A stretch of 64,000 nucleotides of DNA from Actinomyces marseillensis (GCF_900155605.1 NZ_LT707420.1:1234842-1298841), one strand, 5' to 3'; counted from the stretch's first letter, positions 43,961-53,799 are shown. Notes: generated from the sequence alone by a model not told the origin. A program made the numbers and translations.

Positions 43961-45979
43961 TTATTCGGTTTCGATGGCCATGACATGGCCGAGTCGATCC
44001 CAGGGAGACAGACGGACCCAGTTGGTCGTTGACCAGGAGTAACGCTGTCCGTCGAGTTCATCAACAACCGTGAAGTTAGCTGATGAGGTACCCAATGAAA
44101 GCCCGCTCAAATCAACGTGAACTTCACCCTCAACCGTATTTTCCGGATCGAGTGAAAGAACGACGATGACGGTGTCGGGCACTCCAGTAGGAGAGAAACG
44201 AGCGGGAACGTGCTTTGAGAAGCACAAAAGTCGATCCGAGGTCGTGGGATGAATACGCAAGTCGTGGAGCTGACGCAGTGCGGGGTGGCGCTCGCGCGCA
44301 CTGTTGAGCAGCGTCAATAGAGCAGGAATTCCTGTCCCTTGGGCAAGCTTGGGATCACGGGGCCTGAACTCGTACTTTTCGTTGTCATTGGGTTCTTCAG
44401 CTCCGGGACGCTGGACGTTTTCAACCCATTCGTAGCCCGAGTAGATTCCCCACGAGGGAGCTCCGAGGGCCGCAAGCATCGCGCGAATTGCAAAAATTGC
44501 CGTTCCGCCTGTCGTCATTTGAGGCGTGAGAATATCGTGGGTCGTCGGCCAGAAGGTCGGTCGAATGAGGTGAGCTGTTTTTTGGGAGAGTTCGGTGAGA
44601 TACTCTTCGATTTCATCCTTGTAGGTTCGCCACGCGAAGTATGTGTAGGACTGGTCAAAACCGACAGCGCCCAAGGTACGCATCATTGCAGGACGGGTGA
44701 AGGCCTCGGCAAGGAAGATCACGTCCGGGTAACGCGTGTGAAGCTCTTCCAAAAGTCGCAGCCAGAAGGGGACTGGTTTCGTGTGCGGGTTATCAACGCG
44801 GAAGATCTTGACACCATGAGAAATCCACAGTTCGAGCATGTCGCGAATGGCCGTGTAAATCCCCTCGGGATCGCGGTCGAAGTTCAGGGGATAAATGTCC
44901 TGATACTTCTTTGGGGGATTTTCGGCGTAGGCGATGGAACCATCAGCACGCTGCGAGAACCAGTCGGGATGCTCACTGACCCACGGGTGATCGGGCGAAC
45001 ACTGCAAGGCGATGTCCAGCGCAACCTCAAGGCCAAGTTCGCGCGATTGCTCAACGAAGTAATCGAAATCGTCAAAGTCGCCAAGCTCGGGATGGATCGC
45101 ATCATGTCCGCCTTCGGCTGAGCCAATTCCGTAAGGGCTTCCAGGTTCGCCCTTGTGGGCGATCAAAGCATTGTTCTTACCCTTGCGGTTGGTCAATCCA
45201 ATGGGGTGAATGGGCGTCAAATAGATGACGTTAAACCCCATTGAGGCAATCCTTGGCAAGTCCTCGACAGCGGTGCGCAAGGTGCCTGAAACCCAACGCC
45301 CCTTTGAGTCTTGGAAAGCGCCATGGGAACGCGGGAAAATTTCGTACCAGGCGCCGGCAAGAGCGCGGTTGCGGGCAACGAAAAGGGGATAGGTACGCGT
45401 CGAACCGTAGAGGTCTCTGAGTGGGAACTGCCTAAATACCGCGCGCACTGGCGCCGAAAGACCAGTTGAGAGACGACGCTGGGGAGTTTGCGCGGTATTG
45501 CGCAGTCCCTTCGCAGCATCCAAGAGAGTATCGATTGCTGAGCGTGTCGGTTGGGTTTGTGAGGGGTTGTTGAGTGCCTCGCCCCTGGCGGCGCGTTCCA
45601 TCAAGAGTGCGCCTTCTTCAAGCATCAGCTCAACGTCGACGCCCGCACCGATTTTGACTGACGCGTCATGGCGCCATGTTGCATAGGGATCCGACCAGGT
45701 ATCGATCCTGAAACTCCACTGACCGACGGCATCGGGCATAACCCATGCTTCATAGCGGTCGAGGCCAGGAGCGATGTCGCGCATGAGGGCGCGTGAGTGA
45801 ATCGATCCTCCGGGGCGCAGGAGAACTGCCTCAGCTGCATAGCAATCATGCCCTTCTCTGAAGACCGTCGCCCTGATAGGAAAAGCCTCAAAAGCAGTGG
45901 CTTTGGCGGGAAGATTTCCGTCCTCGACGACGGGGAAAACTTCAGTTGCGGGGATGCGGGCCAGGAGTGTCTCGTTCAC
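43961..45979 (-). CDS. glgE: Alpha-1,4-glucan:maltose-1-phosphate maltosyltransferase
   Basis: This 672-residue GH13_3 enzyme extends alpha-glucans with maltose from maltose-1-phosphate. It has the N-terminal IPATEVFPVVEDGNLPAKA segment, catalytic Asp in FRVDNPHTKPVPFW, the Glu acid in FLAEAFTRP and FWPTTHDILTPQM. I chose GTG 45979: TACGCT lies 7 bases upstream as for a leaderless transcript, and it matches the family N-terminus. ATG 46015 is the alternative, but TAGACT abuts it directly. treS, pep2 or glgC/glgM that would supply the donor are not in the window. Confidence 0.94.
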   Translation of the reverse strand: MNETLLARIPATEVFPVVEDGNLPAKATAFEAFPIRATVFREGHDCYAAEAVLLRPGGSIHSRALMRDIAPGLDRYEAWVMPDAVGQWSFRIDTWSDPYATWRHDASVKIGAGVDVELMLEEGALLMERAARGEALNNPSQTQPTRSAIDTLLDAAKGLRNTAQTPQRRLSTGLSAPVRAVFRQFPLRDLYGSTRTYPLFVARNRALAGAWYEIFPRSHGAFQDSKGRWVSGTLRTAVEDLPRIASMGFNVIYLTPIHPIGLTNRKGKNNALIAHKGEPGSPYGIGSAEGGHDAIHPELGDFDDFDYFVEQSRELGLEVALDIALQCSPDHPWVSEHPDWFSQRADGSIAYAENPPKKYQDIYPLNFDRDPEGIYTAIRDMLELWISHGVKIFRVDNPHTKPVPFWLRLLEELHTRYPDVIFLAEAFTRPAMMRTLGAVGFDQSYTYFAWRTYKDEIEEYLTELSQKTAHLIRPTFWPTTHDILTPQMTTGGTAIFAIRAMLAALGAPSWGIYSGYEWVENVQRPGAEEPNDNEKYEFRPRDPKLAQGTGIPALLTLLNSARERHPALRQLHDLRIHPTTSDRLLCFSKHVPARFSPTGVPDTVIVVLSLDPENTVEGEVHVDLSGLSLGTSSANFTVVDELDGQRYSWSTTNWVRLSPWDRLGHVMAIETE

Positions 45980-45986
45980 ACATCTA

Positions 45987-45992
45987 AGCGTA
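45987..45992 (-). promoter_or_regulatory. Candidate -10 of leaderless glgE
   Basis: TACGCT on the minus strand is 7 bases before GTG 45979. A competing -10, TAGACT at 46016-46021, would give a short leader before the same GTG. Confidence 0.35.
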
Positions 45993-46046
45993 ATGGAAAT
46001 TGTGAGCGTCGACATAGTCTAGCCGCTGAAAGGTTGCTGAGAAGAC

Positions 46047-46085
46047 AAAATGGTGGTGGTCCTTAACGTGAACCACCACCATTTT
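46047..46085. terminator. Hairpin terminator between glgE and trpS
   Basis: AAAATGGTGGTGGT pairs with ACCACCACCATTTT around an 11-base loop, with T-runs on both strands. It should terminate trpS on the minus strand, 9 bases after its stop. Confidence 0.85.
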
Positions 46086-46093
46086 TATGAACT

Positions 46094-47194
46094 TCAGTAG
46101 ACCATGTGCATGGCCTGACGAACCTCGTTCAGGGTCTGTTCTGCCTGTTCGTTAGCCTTCTCGTTTCCTTGGCGAAGAATAGAGAGCAGGTAACCCGGAT
46201 CTGCGGCTAGTTCTTCGCGGCGAGCGCGGATCGGCGCAAGCATCTCATTGAGCGCCTCGGTAACGGTTGCTTTGAGCATTCCACCACCGCCGTCTCCGAT
46301 CCTCTCGGCGATGGCAACTGGATCTTCACCCGTAGCCAACGAAGCCAACATCAGCAGGTTGGATACCTCGGGACGATTGTCGGGATCGTAGGTGATATGA
46401 CGATCCGAATCCGTCTTCGCTCGCTTGAGAATGCGAGCGGTCTCATCTGCGCTCATCGCGAGTTCGATCGTGTTTCCACGCGACTTCGACATCTTCGTGC
46501 CGTCAGTTCCCAAGAGAAGGGGAGTCTCAGACAATAGCGCATCGGGACGCGGGAAAACTGCGCGCTTGGGGTCGACGCGCCCGTAACGCTTATCGAAGCG
46601 CTGAGCGATCAAACGCGTCTGTTCGATGTGGGGAAGCTGGTCTTGTCCAACAGGAACAAGATTTGCCTTGCAGAACAAAATATCGCATGCCTGGTGGACC
46701 GGGTAGGTCAGCATCAAACCGGTCATTGCGCGTCCATCGGTTGCCTCAAGTTCAGCCTTCACCGTGGGATTGCGATGCAATTCAGACTCAGTGACCAGCG
46801 ACAGGAACGGAAGCATGAGCTGGTTGAGTGCAGGAATTGACGAGTGATTAAAGATCGTCGTCTTTTCTGGATCGAGTCCAACCGCCAAGTAATCGGTGAC
46901 GAGGCCTAAAACGCGTTCCTCAATGGGGCCAACTGCGTCCCGGTCGGTAATCACCTGGTAGTCGGCGACCAGAACCCAGGTGTCAATGCCACGTTCTTGA
47001 AGAAGAACGCGATTGCGCAGGGTTCCAAAGTAATGCCCCAAGTGGAGACGGCCGGTGGGGCGATCTCCAGTTAATACACGGAATCGCGAGGGGTCCTGGT
47101 CGATGGCCTCTTCGATTTCCTTCGAACGCGCAATTGAACGTGCGAGGGATGCATCAGAGGTAGATTGCTCAAGTGTTTCTTCGCTGCTAGTCAC
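46094..47194 (-). CDS. trpS: Tryptophanyl-tRNA synthetase
   Basis: The 366-residue class I synthetase has the HIGH-type motif TGRLHLGHYFGTL and KMSKS in GTKMSKSRGN. ELHRNPTVKAE and PVGQDQLPHIEQTR also fit TrpRS. Start GTG 47194 has no ribosome site but TAAACT 6 bases upstream, so a leaderless transcript from its own promoter is likely, although glgX ends only 18 bases upstream. Confidence 0.96.
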   Translation of the reverse strand: MTSSEETLEQSTSDASLARSIARSKEIEEAIDQDPSRFRVLTGDRPTGRLHLGHYFGTLRNRVLLQERGIDTWVLVADYQVITDRDAVGPIEERVLGLVTDYLAVGLDPEKTTIFNHSSIPALNQLMLPFLSLVTESELHRNPTVKAELEATDGRAMTGLMLTYPVHQACDILFCKANLVPVGQDQLPHIEQTRLIAQRFDKRYGRVDPKRAVFPRPDALLSETPLLLGTDGTKMSKSRGNTIELAMSADETARILKRAKTDSDRHITYDPDNRPEVSNLLMLASLATGEDPVAIAERIGDGGGGMLKATVTEALNEMLAPIRARREELAADPGYLLSILRQGNEKANEQAEQTLNEVRQAMHMVY

Positions 47195-47200
47195 TAGGCC

Positions 47201-47206
47201 AGTTTA
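47201..47206 (-). promoter_or_regulatory. -10 element of leaderless trpS
   Basis: TAAACT on the minus strand lies 6 bases before GTG 47194, the usual spacing for transcription beginning at the start codon. Confidence 0.5.
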
Positions 47207-47212
47207 GCGTGA

Positions 47213-49495
47213 TCAACCCTGAGGCGAAGACTCTACAGCAGACAGGTAGATGTGCATGCTGAAGGGTTCCAAAGAAATAGTTTCTCCTGGATTCTTTCGA
47301 TCGAGAGAAGTCGGCAACCGCGTGGCGTCGAGCAAAGAGCTAATTCCACCGTCTTCGGGGTTACCCCATGCGGTGTCGAAAACCTGAACCCACGGGCAGC
47401 CGCGGCCTTGGGGAAGAGCGACATCACGGTCATCTGTTGTGCCGTTGAAGACAACCAAGGCGTCGCGGCCACTGTAGGGGCTACCGGAGCGAAGCATCTG
47501 GAAAACTCGAGATTCTTGAGACCCCCAAATGTCGTCCCTCATCGGTGAACCATCGGCGCTATACCAAGAAAGATCAGCGATAACATCACCATGAGGATCT
47601 GTTCCTGAAAAGAAAGCCATGGGGCGAAGCGCCGGGTGAGCACGGCGCAAGGCCAAAAGCCAACGTACTGTTAGGAGCTGGTCTTTCTGGAGTTCAGAAA
47701 GATCCCAATCGATCCAAGAAATCGGAGAATCCTGGCAGTAGGCATTGTTATTACCAAATTGCGTACGTGAGAATTCGTCTCCTGCAACCAACATTGGAGT
47801 TCCGGAAGAGACCAACAAAGTCGCAAGTAGATTTCTCTGGCTGCGCTGACGTGCAGGAATAATATCTTCAACAATGCCCGTTACGTCGCGGACATCGGGA
47901 TCAACGCCGATGATGGGGGAGGCAATTGCCCCCTCCAACCCGTGATTCCACGAGTTGTTGTTATCAGAACCATCACGGTTTTCTTCGAGGTTTGCCAGAT
48001 TGTGCTTGTGATCGAAGGCCGTCAGATCCGCCAAGGTGAAACCATCATGGGCGGTTACGAAATTGACCGAAGCACTGGGGCCACGCAGATATCCCACGCC
48101 ATGACCGAAGAGGTCTTGAGACCCCGACAAGCGAGTCGCAAACTCGTTCGAACCGCCTGCGCCACGCCCGCCGGCCAATGCACGCATATCGGAGAGCCAG
48201 AAAGTGCGCACCGTGTCACGGAAACGGTCGTTCCATTCACAGAATGGATCAGGGAAATTACCTGTTTGCCAGCCGCCAAGGCCAACGTCCCAAGGTTCGG
48301 CAATAAGTTTGACCTCGCGAAGAATCGGGTCTGCGCCCATGCCGATGAGAACAGGGTGCATCGGGGTGAAACCATTTGCAAAGCGCCCCAGGGTTGCCGC
48401 AAGGTCAAAGCGGAACCCATCGATCCCCATATTCGATACCCAATAGCGCAGAGAATCAAGGATCAGTGAAATAACCTGGGGATTGTCCGTATTGACAGTG
48501 TTTCCAGTCCCAGTCGTATCGATGATGTGCGAGGGGTATCCCTCGGTACGCCGGTAGTACAGGGGCGAATCGAGGCCACGGAAAGACAGGGATGGACCAG
48601 CATCACCATTTTCGCAGGTGTGGTTGTAGACGACATCCAAGATGACTTCGATACCTGCTTCATGCAGGATCGAAACCATTCCACGAAATTCATCTATTAC
48701 TGCCTGAGGTCCGCGTGCACGGGCAGACGCGCTGGCATAGGAAGGCTCGGGGCTAAAGAATGACAGAGTCGAGTATCCCCAGTAGTTTGTGAGTCCGCGT
48801 TCAACGAGGAAAGGCTCATCAGACTTTGCGTGGACTGGAAGTAGCTCGACGGAAGTGACGCCAAGCTCCTTGAGATAGCGCACTGAAGCGGGGTGAGCGA
48901 GTCCTGCGTAGGTGCCGCGAAGGTTCGGGGGAACCTCCGGCATCTTCTGGGTAAAGCCTTTGACGTGAAGCTCATATATGACCGTCTCGTCCAAAGGGAT
49001 CTTGGGTTGTGGGGCAAGACGGAAGGAAGTGTCGATGACCACGCTATGCGCGTTGTAGGGAGCAGAATCGGACTGTGAAGGCTCGAGCGGATAGGAAACC
49101 GGGTACAGATCTTCATCAACGCTGTGGGCGTAGACCTCGGGGCAAATATCGACGTTTCCCGCGAGCCCGCGACCGTAGGGGTCAATGAGTAGCTTGTTGT
49201 AGTTGAAGAACAAGCCTGCGTCGGGATCCCAAGGCCCTTGAGCGCGGAAGCCGTAGTGAGTACCGACTCCAAGGCCTTCAATGTAGCCGTGCCAGATTCC
49301 ATGATCAGGTCCGAGAAGATGGTAGCGTTCTTCGCTACCGCTTTGCGGGTCGATGACGCAGAAATCTACTTGAGTTGCGCGCGTGGAGACAACAGCGACG
49401 TTAAGGCCCGATCCTGCCACTGAAACGCCCAGCTGACGATAGTGAGGATTCGGCCGGTTAACGGCACGGAACGTGTGTGTTTGCTGTTGTGACAT
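47213..49495 (-). CDS. glgX: Glycogen debranching enzyme
   Basis: The 760-residue GH13_11 enzyme hydrolyses alpha-1,6 branches. It has an N-terminal CBM48 domain, then MGIDGFRFDLAATLGR (nucleophile), LIAEPWDVG (acid) and FVTAHDGFTLADL. I chose ATG 49495 because GAGGCGG precedes it; upstream ATG 49516 and a start at 49531 are less likely. It is divergent from etfB and lies just upstream of trpS. Confidence 0.95.
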   Translation of the reverse strand: MSQQQTHTFRAVNRPNPHYRQLGVSVAGSGLNVAVVSTRATQVDFCVIDPQSGSEERYHLLGPDHGIWHGYIEGLGVGTHYGFRAQGPWDPDAGLFFNYNKLLIDPYGRGLAGNVDICPEVYAHSVDEDLYPVSYPLEPSQSDSAPYNAHSVVIDTSFRLAPQPKIPLDETVIYELHVKGFTQKMPEVPPNLRGTYAGLAHPASVRYLKELGVTSVELLPVHAKSDEPFLVERGLTNYWGYSTLSFFSPEPSYASASARARGPQAVIDEFRGMVSILHEAGIEVILDVVYNHTCENGDAGPSLSFRGLDSPLYYRRTEGYPSHIIDTTGTGNTVNTDNPQVISLILDSLRYWVSNMGIDGFRFDLAATLGRFANGFTPMHPVLIGMGADPILREVKLIAEPWDVGLGGWQTGNFPDPFCEWNDRFRDTVRTFWLSDMRALAGGRGAGGSNEFATRLSGSQDLFGHGVGYLRGPSASVNFVTAHDGFTLADLTAFDHKHNLANLEENRDGSDNNNSWNHGLEGAIASPIIGVDPDVRDVTGIVEDIIPARQRSQRNLLATLLVSSGTPMLVAGDEFSRTQFGNNNAYCQDSPISWIDWDLSELQKDQLLTVRWLLALRRAHPALRPMAFFSGTDPHGDVIADLSWYSADGSPMRDDIWGSQESRVFQMLRSGSPYSGRDALVVFNGTTDDRDVALPQGRGCPWVQVFDTAWGNPEDGGISSLLDATRLPTSLDRKNPGETISLEPFSMHIYLSAVESSPQG

Positions 49496-49597
49496 TACCG
49501 CCTCTAAATCTGTCATAACACATACAAGCATAGTCGTTCCTGTTCCTCAGCACACTCGGAGCTGCGCGTATGAGGCCTGATATGGCACTCTGGATAC

Positions 49598-50407
49598 ATG
49601 AGGATTGCAGTGCTGGCTAAGCAAGTTCCCGATACCAGCTCGGGGCGCCGTTTTGAAGGCTCGCGTCTTGTCCGCGGTGAAGACGATGTACTGAACGAAT
49701 TTGATGAGAATGCAGTAGAAGCAGCGGCTCAGCTTGTTGCTGCTTATGGCGGTGAAGTGCTCGCTGTGAGCATGGGGCCGGAAGATACCAGTGACGCATT
49801 GATTCGCTGTCTCGCTCTCGGCGCCGATAGCGCTTACCTCCTTTCGGATCCCTTGCTTGAAAACGCCGATGTGACAGTGACAGCGCGCGCACTCGCGGCT
49901 TTGATCTCGCTCTTGGCCGAAGAAGAAGCGATCGACCTTGTTCTGTGCGGCATGGCGGCATCTGATGCAATGACCTCGATGCTTCCGGCAGCACTTGCTG
50001 CTGTTATGAATGTTCCTTTGGTGTCGCAGGTGCGTGAATTAACTGTTGACCCCGCAAAGGGGCATGTCCAAGCACTGCGCAGCGTGGATGGCGTTGATGA
50101 AACCCTGCGCGCACCTCTTCCGGCAGTGGTTTCGGTGACGGATCAGCTCAATGAGCCTCGATTCCCAGGCTTTAAGGATTTGAAGGCAGCGCGCGCGAAG
50201 CCTCTCGTTCAGGCTGAACTCGATGACGTCGCTGGCTACGATCCCAGTGGATGCCTCTGTGAATTACTCTCCGGAGCTCGCTCCGAGATGCCTTTGAGTG
50301 TTGTCTCGATGACAGAACATAACCGCGGCGGCTCTGGTGAAGTCTTTACCGATACCGGGGACGGCGGGACGCGTCTGGCTGAGTTCATTGAGGAGAAGAT
50401 GAAATGA
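49598..50407 (+). CDS. etfB: Electron transfer flavoprotein subunit beta
   Basis: The 269-residue protein has the ETF-beta N-terminus RIAVLAKQVPDTSSG. AMGPEDTSDALIRCLALGADSAYLL-type features occur around residues 55-85, with the AMP-binding region after that. With EtfA it carries electrons from flavin dehydrogenases. No ribosome site is evident before ATG 49598. Its stop overlaps etfA in ATGA. Confidence 0.94.
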   Translation: MRIAVLAKQVPDTSSGRRFEGSRLVRGEDDVLNEFDENAVEAAAQLVAAYGGEVLAVSMGPEDTSDALIRCLALGADSAYLLSDPLLENADVTVTARALAALISLLAEEEAIDLVLCGMAASDAMTSMLPAALAAVMNVPLVSQVRELTVDPAKGHVQALRSVDGVDETLRAPLPAVVSVTDQLNEPRFPGFKDLKAARAKPLVQAELDDVAGYDPSGCLCELLSGARSEMPLSVVSMTEHNRGGSGEVFTDTGDGGTRLAEFIEEKMK

Positions 50408-51396
50408 GCACTTGTCTCAAGGACGCGATTGTCGTCATTGATTGTTCGGATACCGCTTGTGTGGGTTCGCGTTATCGCGACATGATTGCCCAGGCGCATG
50501 AGTGCGCCGATGCTGTCCATGCGATCGTGGTCTGCCAGGACGGGCGCGAGTCTTTGCGCGAAGAACTTGGGCGCCTCGGCGTTTCTTCCTGTGTTTTTCT
50601 CCAGGTGAATGAGTCGGCGCTGACTGCCTCGGCACTTTCTCCGGCAATCGCCTCGGCTTACACGCGTTTCGGTAACCTGGAGGCCCCGCTTCTTTTCGCT
50701 TCGCGTTTCCTTGACCGCGAGAGCGCAGCTTCGCTTGCGATCACCTTGGGAGGCTGCGCGATTGCCGAGGCCGTGGCCCTTCGCGTGGAAAACGGACGCT
50801 TGTGTGCGACCACAGATGCCTTGGGGGGGACATGGCGTGCAGAGATTGCCACGCACAGCGCTCCAGCGTGCGTGTGCGTGCGTTCTCGTGGATTGGAAGT
50901 AACGGCCGAGGAAAACGAATGCGTCGAGCTCGCTACTGAAGTCGTAGATCCCGATCCTACGCATACGCTCGTTATTGAGCGGGTTGAATCCAGCTCAGAT
51001 GGGCGTCCCAATGTCACTGATGCGCAGGTCGTTGTCGTTGGTGGTCGTGGTGCTGGTAATGACTGGTCTCTTGTTGAAGATCTCGCTGATGTCCTGGGCG
51101 CTGGAATTGGCGCGACCCGCGACGCTGTTGACGAAGGCTGGGCTCGTCGCAGCGCGCAAATCGGTCAAACCGGTCTCACGATTGCTCCCAAGCTCTACAT
51201 CTCGCTTGGAGTCTCGGGCGCGATTCATCACACAGTGGGGATTATGTCCTCGCAAACGATCGTTGCAATCTGTGATGACCCCGATGCGCCGATCTTCGAA
51301 CTCGCGGACTTTGGCGTAGTGGGCGATATGTACGAAATCGTTCCCCAGGCTCTGGAACACTTGCGCGCATGGCAGGCATCTAGAGCCGACAACTAG
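50404..51396 (+). CDS. etfA: Electron transfer flavoprotein subunit alpha
   Basis: The 330-residue protein has the FAD-binding C-terminal half of ETF-alpha: VVVGGRGAGNDWSLVEDLADVLGAGIGATR, QIGQTG, SLGVSGAIHHTVGI and the closing ADFGVVGDMYEIVP. The N-terminal half is poorly conserved, as usual. It is coupled to etfB by a 4-base overlap. No acyl-CoA dehydrogenase, ETF-quinone oxidoreductase or fix gene is nearby, so the partner is unknown. Confidence 0.94.
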   Translation: MSTCLKDAIVVIDCSDTACVGSRYRDMIAQAHECADAVHAIVVCQDGRESLREELGRLGVSSCVFLQVNESALTASALSPAIASAYTRFGNLEAPLLFASRFLDRESAASLAITLGGCAIAEAVALRVENGRLCATTDALGGTWRAEIATHSAPACVCVRSRGLEVTAEENECVELATEVVDPDPTHTLVIERVESSSDGRPNVTDAQVVVVGGRGAGNDWSLVEDLADVLGAGIGATRDAVDEGWARRSAQIGQTGLTIAPKLYISLGVSGAIHHTVGIMSSQTIVAICDDPDAPIFELADFGVVGDMYEIVPQALEHLRAWQASRADN

Positions 51397-51408
51397 TGAA
51401 AGACACAC

Positions 51409-52602
51409 GTGTCGCATTACCTTGATCACGCGGGATCAGCGCCTCTGGCCCCTGGTGTTTGTGAGGCATGGATCCATGCCCAAGAATCGCTGAGTGAGCG
51501 CCCGGGGAATCCGGCTGCGCTACATGCCGGTGGTCGCGCTGCTCGCAGGATGCTTGAGGATGCGCGCGAACGTGCAGCCGCTGCCCTTGGTGCCGAGCGT
51601 CCGGAGCTTGTCTTTACGTCGGGGGCAACAGAATCTAATGCTCTTGCACTTCTTGGGGCTTCTCGGGGAATGCGAGACAAAGATGCGTCGCGCAGCGATG
51701 TGTGGATGTCACGCCTTGAACACGACGCGGTGAGCGAGCAATCTGAAGTGCTGGGGCGTGAGGGCTTCGGCATTCGCAAGTTTGATGTCGATTCACGAGG
51801 CATGACGACACTTAAGAATCTGCGTGAAAACCCGGAGGCTCTTCAACGCGCCGCCCTCATGTCGCTGACTTGGGTGTGCTCTGAAGTGGGAAGTATTCAA
51901 CCGATTAGGGAATTAGCAGAGTTCGTCAGGTCGAACTCAGAGGATACACTGGCCCCTCTTCTTCACTCTGATGCAGCGCAGGCAATTGGATACTGCGATG
52001 TCAATTTCGGGCAGAGCGGTCTCGATCTCCTGACAGTGGGCGGACACAAGGTTGGGGCCCCTGTCGGCACCGGTGCATTGCTTGTTCGCCGGGGAGTGAA
52101 GGTCATTACCGACCGCCCCGGTGGAGGACATGAAAGGGGAATCCGCTCGGGTACCCCAGATGTTGCTGGCGCATGCGCACTGGCAACCGCATTGGAATAC
52201 GCAGCTGCACACCGCCTCGAACGCGTTCAGAGGGCAGAAGAACTTCGCCGCCGTCTCCTAGCTGGTCTTCCCAATGACGTACGCTTGACGGTGGATCCCC
52301 GCGCGGCCTCGGCGGCGATTATCCACTTGATGATCCCGACTCACCATCCAGAAGCGGTCCTATTAGCTATGGATATGGCAGGCGTTGACGTCTCGGCTGG
52401 ATCTGCGTGCCACGCCGGTGTTTCGCGCCCGTCGAGAATTGTCATGGAACTGGGATACGGTGAAAACCAGGCTCTTGGCGTCCTGCGCGTGTCGACGGGA
52501 ATTGAAACTCGAGCTGCAGATATCGATGCTTTCTTATCCGCACTTCCCGCCGCCATTCGAGCCGGGCAAGCCTTGGACGAGCGAGAGGGAACAGTCGCAT
52601 GA
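51409..52602 (+). CDS. Cysteine desulfurase (class V aminotransferase fold), probably serving MnmA
   Basis: The 397-residue PLP enzyme moves sulfur from cysteine to an active-site Cys. It shows YLDHAGSAPL, the ATESNALAL loop, His in SRLEHDAVS, PLP-lysine in LTVGGHKVGAPVGTG and the catalytic Cys in DVSAGSACHAGVSRPS. The stop overlaps mnmA (ATGA), so its product likely feeds tRNA thiolation, as in other actinobacterial iscS-mnmA pairs. The start is GTG 51409. Confidence 0.93.
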   Translation: MSHYLDHAGSAPLAPGVCEAWIHAQESLSERPGNPAALHAGGRAARRMLEDARERAAAALGAERPELVFTSGATESNALALLGASRGMRDKDASRSDVWMSRLEHDAVSEQSEVLGREGFGIRKFDVDSRGMTTLKNLRENPEALQRAALMSLTWVCSEVGSIQPIRELAEFVRSNSEDTLAPLLHSDAAQAIGYCDVNFGQSGLDLLTVGGHKVGAPVGTGALLVRRGVKVITDRPGGGHERGIRSGTPDVAGACALATALEYAAAHRLERVQRAEELRRRLLAGLPNDVRLTVDPRAASAAIIHLMIPTHHPEAVLLAMDMAGVDVSAGSACHAGVSRPSRIVMELGYGENQALGVLRVSTGIETRAADIDAFLSALPAAIRAGQALDEREGTVA

Positions 52603-53777
52603 GGGTCTTAGCTGCTCTTTCAGGTGGAGTTGATTCTGCAGTCGCAGCTGCAAAAGCTGTAGAAGCAGGGCACGAGGTCGTTGGTGTTCACATGGCGCTT
52701 TCCTCTCAGCCTCAAGAGTGCCGCCTTGGCTCACGCGGCTGCTGCTCCGTTGAAGATGCGGCAGATGCTGCGCGCGCAGCAGAGATTATGGGGATTCCCT
52801 TCTATGTGTGGGATCTGGCTGAAGAGTTTGAGCAGACAGTAATCACCGATTTTGTTGAGCAATACGCGGCCGGTCACACCCCGAATCCCTGCGTGCGTTG
52901 CAATGAGTTTGTGAAGTTCAGAGAACTGGCGCAGCGTGCACGGGCGCTCGGTTTTGACGCGGTCTGTACGGGACACTACGCGAGGATTGTTCAAGGGCCG
53001 AATGGGCCGCAGCTCCACCGAGGCAAAGACGAAGCGAAGGACCAATCCTACGTTTTGGCAATTATGGGGCCGCAGGAACTGCCGCGCGTAATCTTCCCGC
53101 TGGGCGAAGCTCCTTCGAAAGCATGGGTCCGTTCAGAGGCTGAAAGAATGGGGCTGGGGGTTTCCAACAAGCCCGATTCCTACGATATCTGTTTCATTCC
53201 CGATGGAGATACCCAGGGCTTCCTCAAGTCTCATCTGGGCTCAAAACCCGGAGAAATTGTCGATACCGACGGGCAAGTCGTTGGTCGCCACGAAGGATAC
53301 TGGAACTTCACGGTTGGTCAGCGTCGTGGCTTGAACTTGGGAAATCCCGCTGCAGATGGTCGGCCTCGGTATGTGGTGGAAACGCGACCCGAGACCAATC
53401 AGGTGATTGTCGGCGCTTCAGAACTCTTGTCTGTGGACCGTATGACCTGTTCGGATATCGTCTGGCTTGCGAGCGACGATTCGGGAGAGGTCGACGATGC
53501 CGCGACACGTACCTTTGGGGTATCGATCGGGGAACGGAGCTTGGGTGAGGTCGATGAACGTGTGCTCACCGCGCAGATCCGTGCCCACGGCATGCCCAGC
53601 GTTGTCACCGCTCTTCAGCGCTTTGGAGGAGATGAAGGAAAGCTTGAGCTCTGCCTTGCTCTGCCGGTTCGTGGCGTGGCAGCTGGGCAATCCATGGTGC
53701 TGTATCGGGGAACGCGTGTGATTGCCGAGGCAACAATTGAACGTGCGCACCGTGGTGAGGGGAGCGTAGCCTCCTAA
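52599..53777 (+). CDS. mnmA: tRNA-specific 2-thiouridylase
   Basis: This 392-residue PP-loop ATPase inserts sulfur at the wobble uridine of tRNA-Lys, -Glu and -Gln. It has LAALSGGVDSAVAA, the catalytic Cys in NPCVRCNEFVKF and the second Cys in DSYDICFIPDGDTQGFL. It overlaps the upstream cysteine desulfurase by 4 bases and ends 22 bases before the convergent tRNA-Leu. Confidence 0.97.
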   Translation: MRVLAALSGGVDSAVAAAKAVEAGHEVVGVHMALSSQPQECRLGSRGCCSVEDAADAARAAEIMGIPFYVWDLAEEFEQTVITDFVEQYAAGHTPNPCVRCNEFVKFRELAQRARALGFDAVCTGHYARIVQGPNGPQLHRGKDEAKDQSYVLAIMGPQELPRVIFPLGEAPSKAWVRSEAERMGLGVSNKPDSYDICFIPDGDTQGFLKSHLGSKPGEIVDTDGQVVGRHEGYWNFTVGQRRGLNLGNPAADGRPRYVVETRPETNQVIVGASELLSVDRMTCSDIVWLASDDSGEVDDAATRTFGVSIGERSLGEVDERVLTAQIRAHGMPSVVTALQRFGGDEGKLELCLALPVRGVAAGQSMVLYRGTRVIAEATIERAHRGEGSVAS

Positions 53778-53799
53778 GAGAGGTTCGGGAATTCATTAG

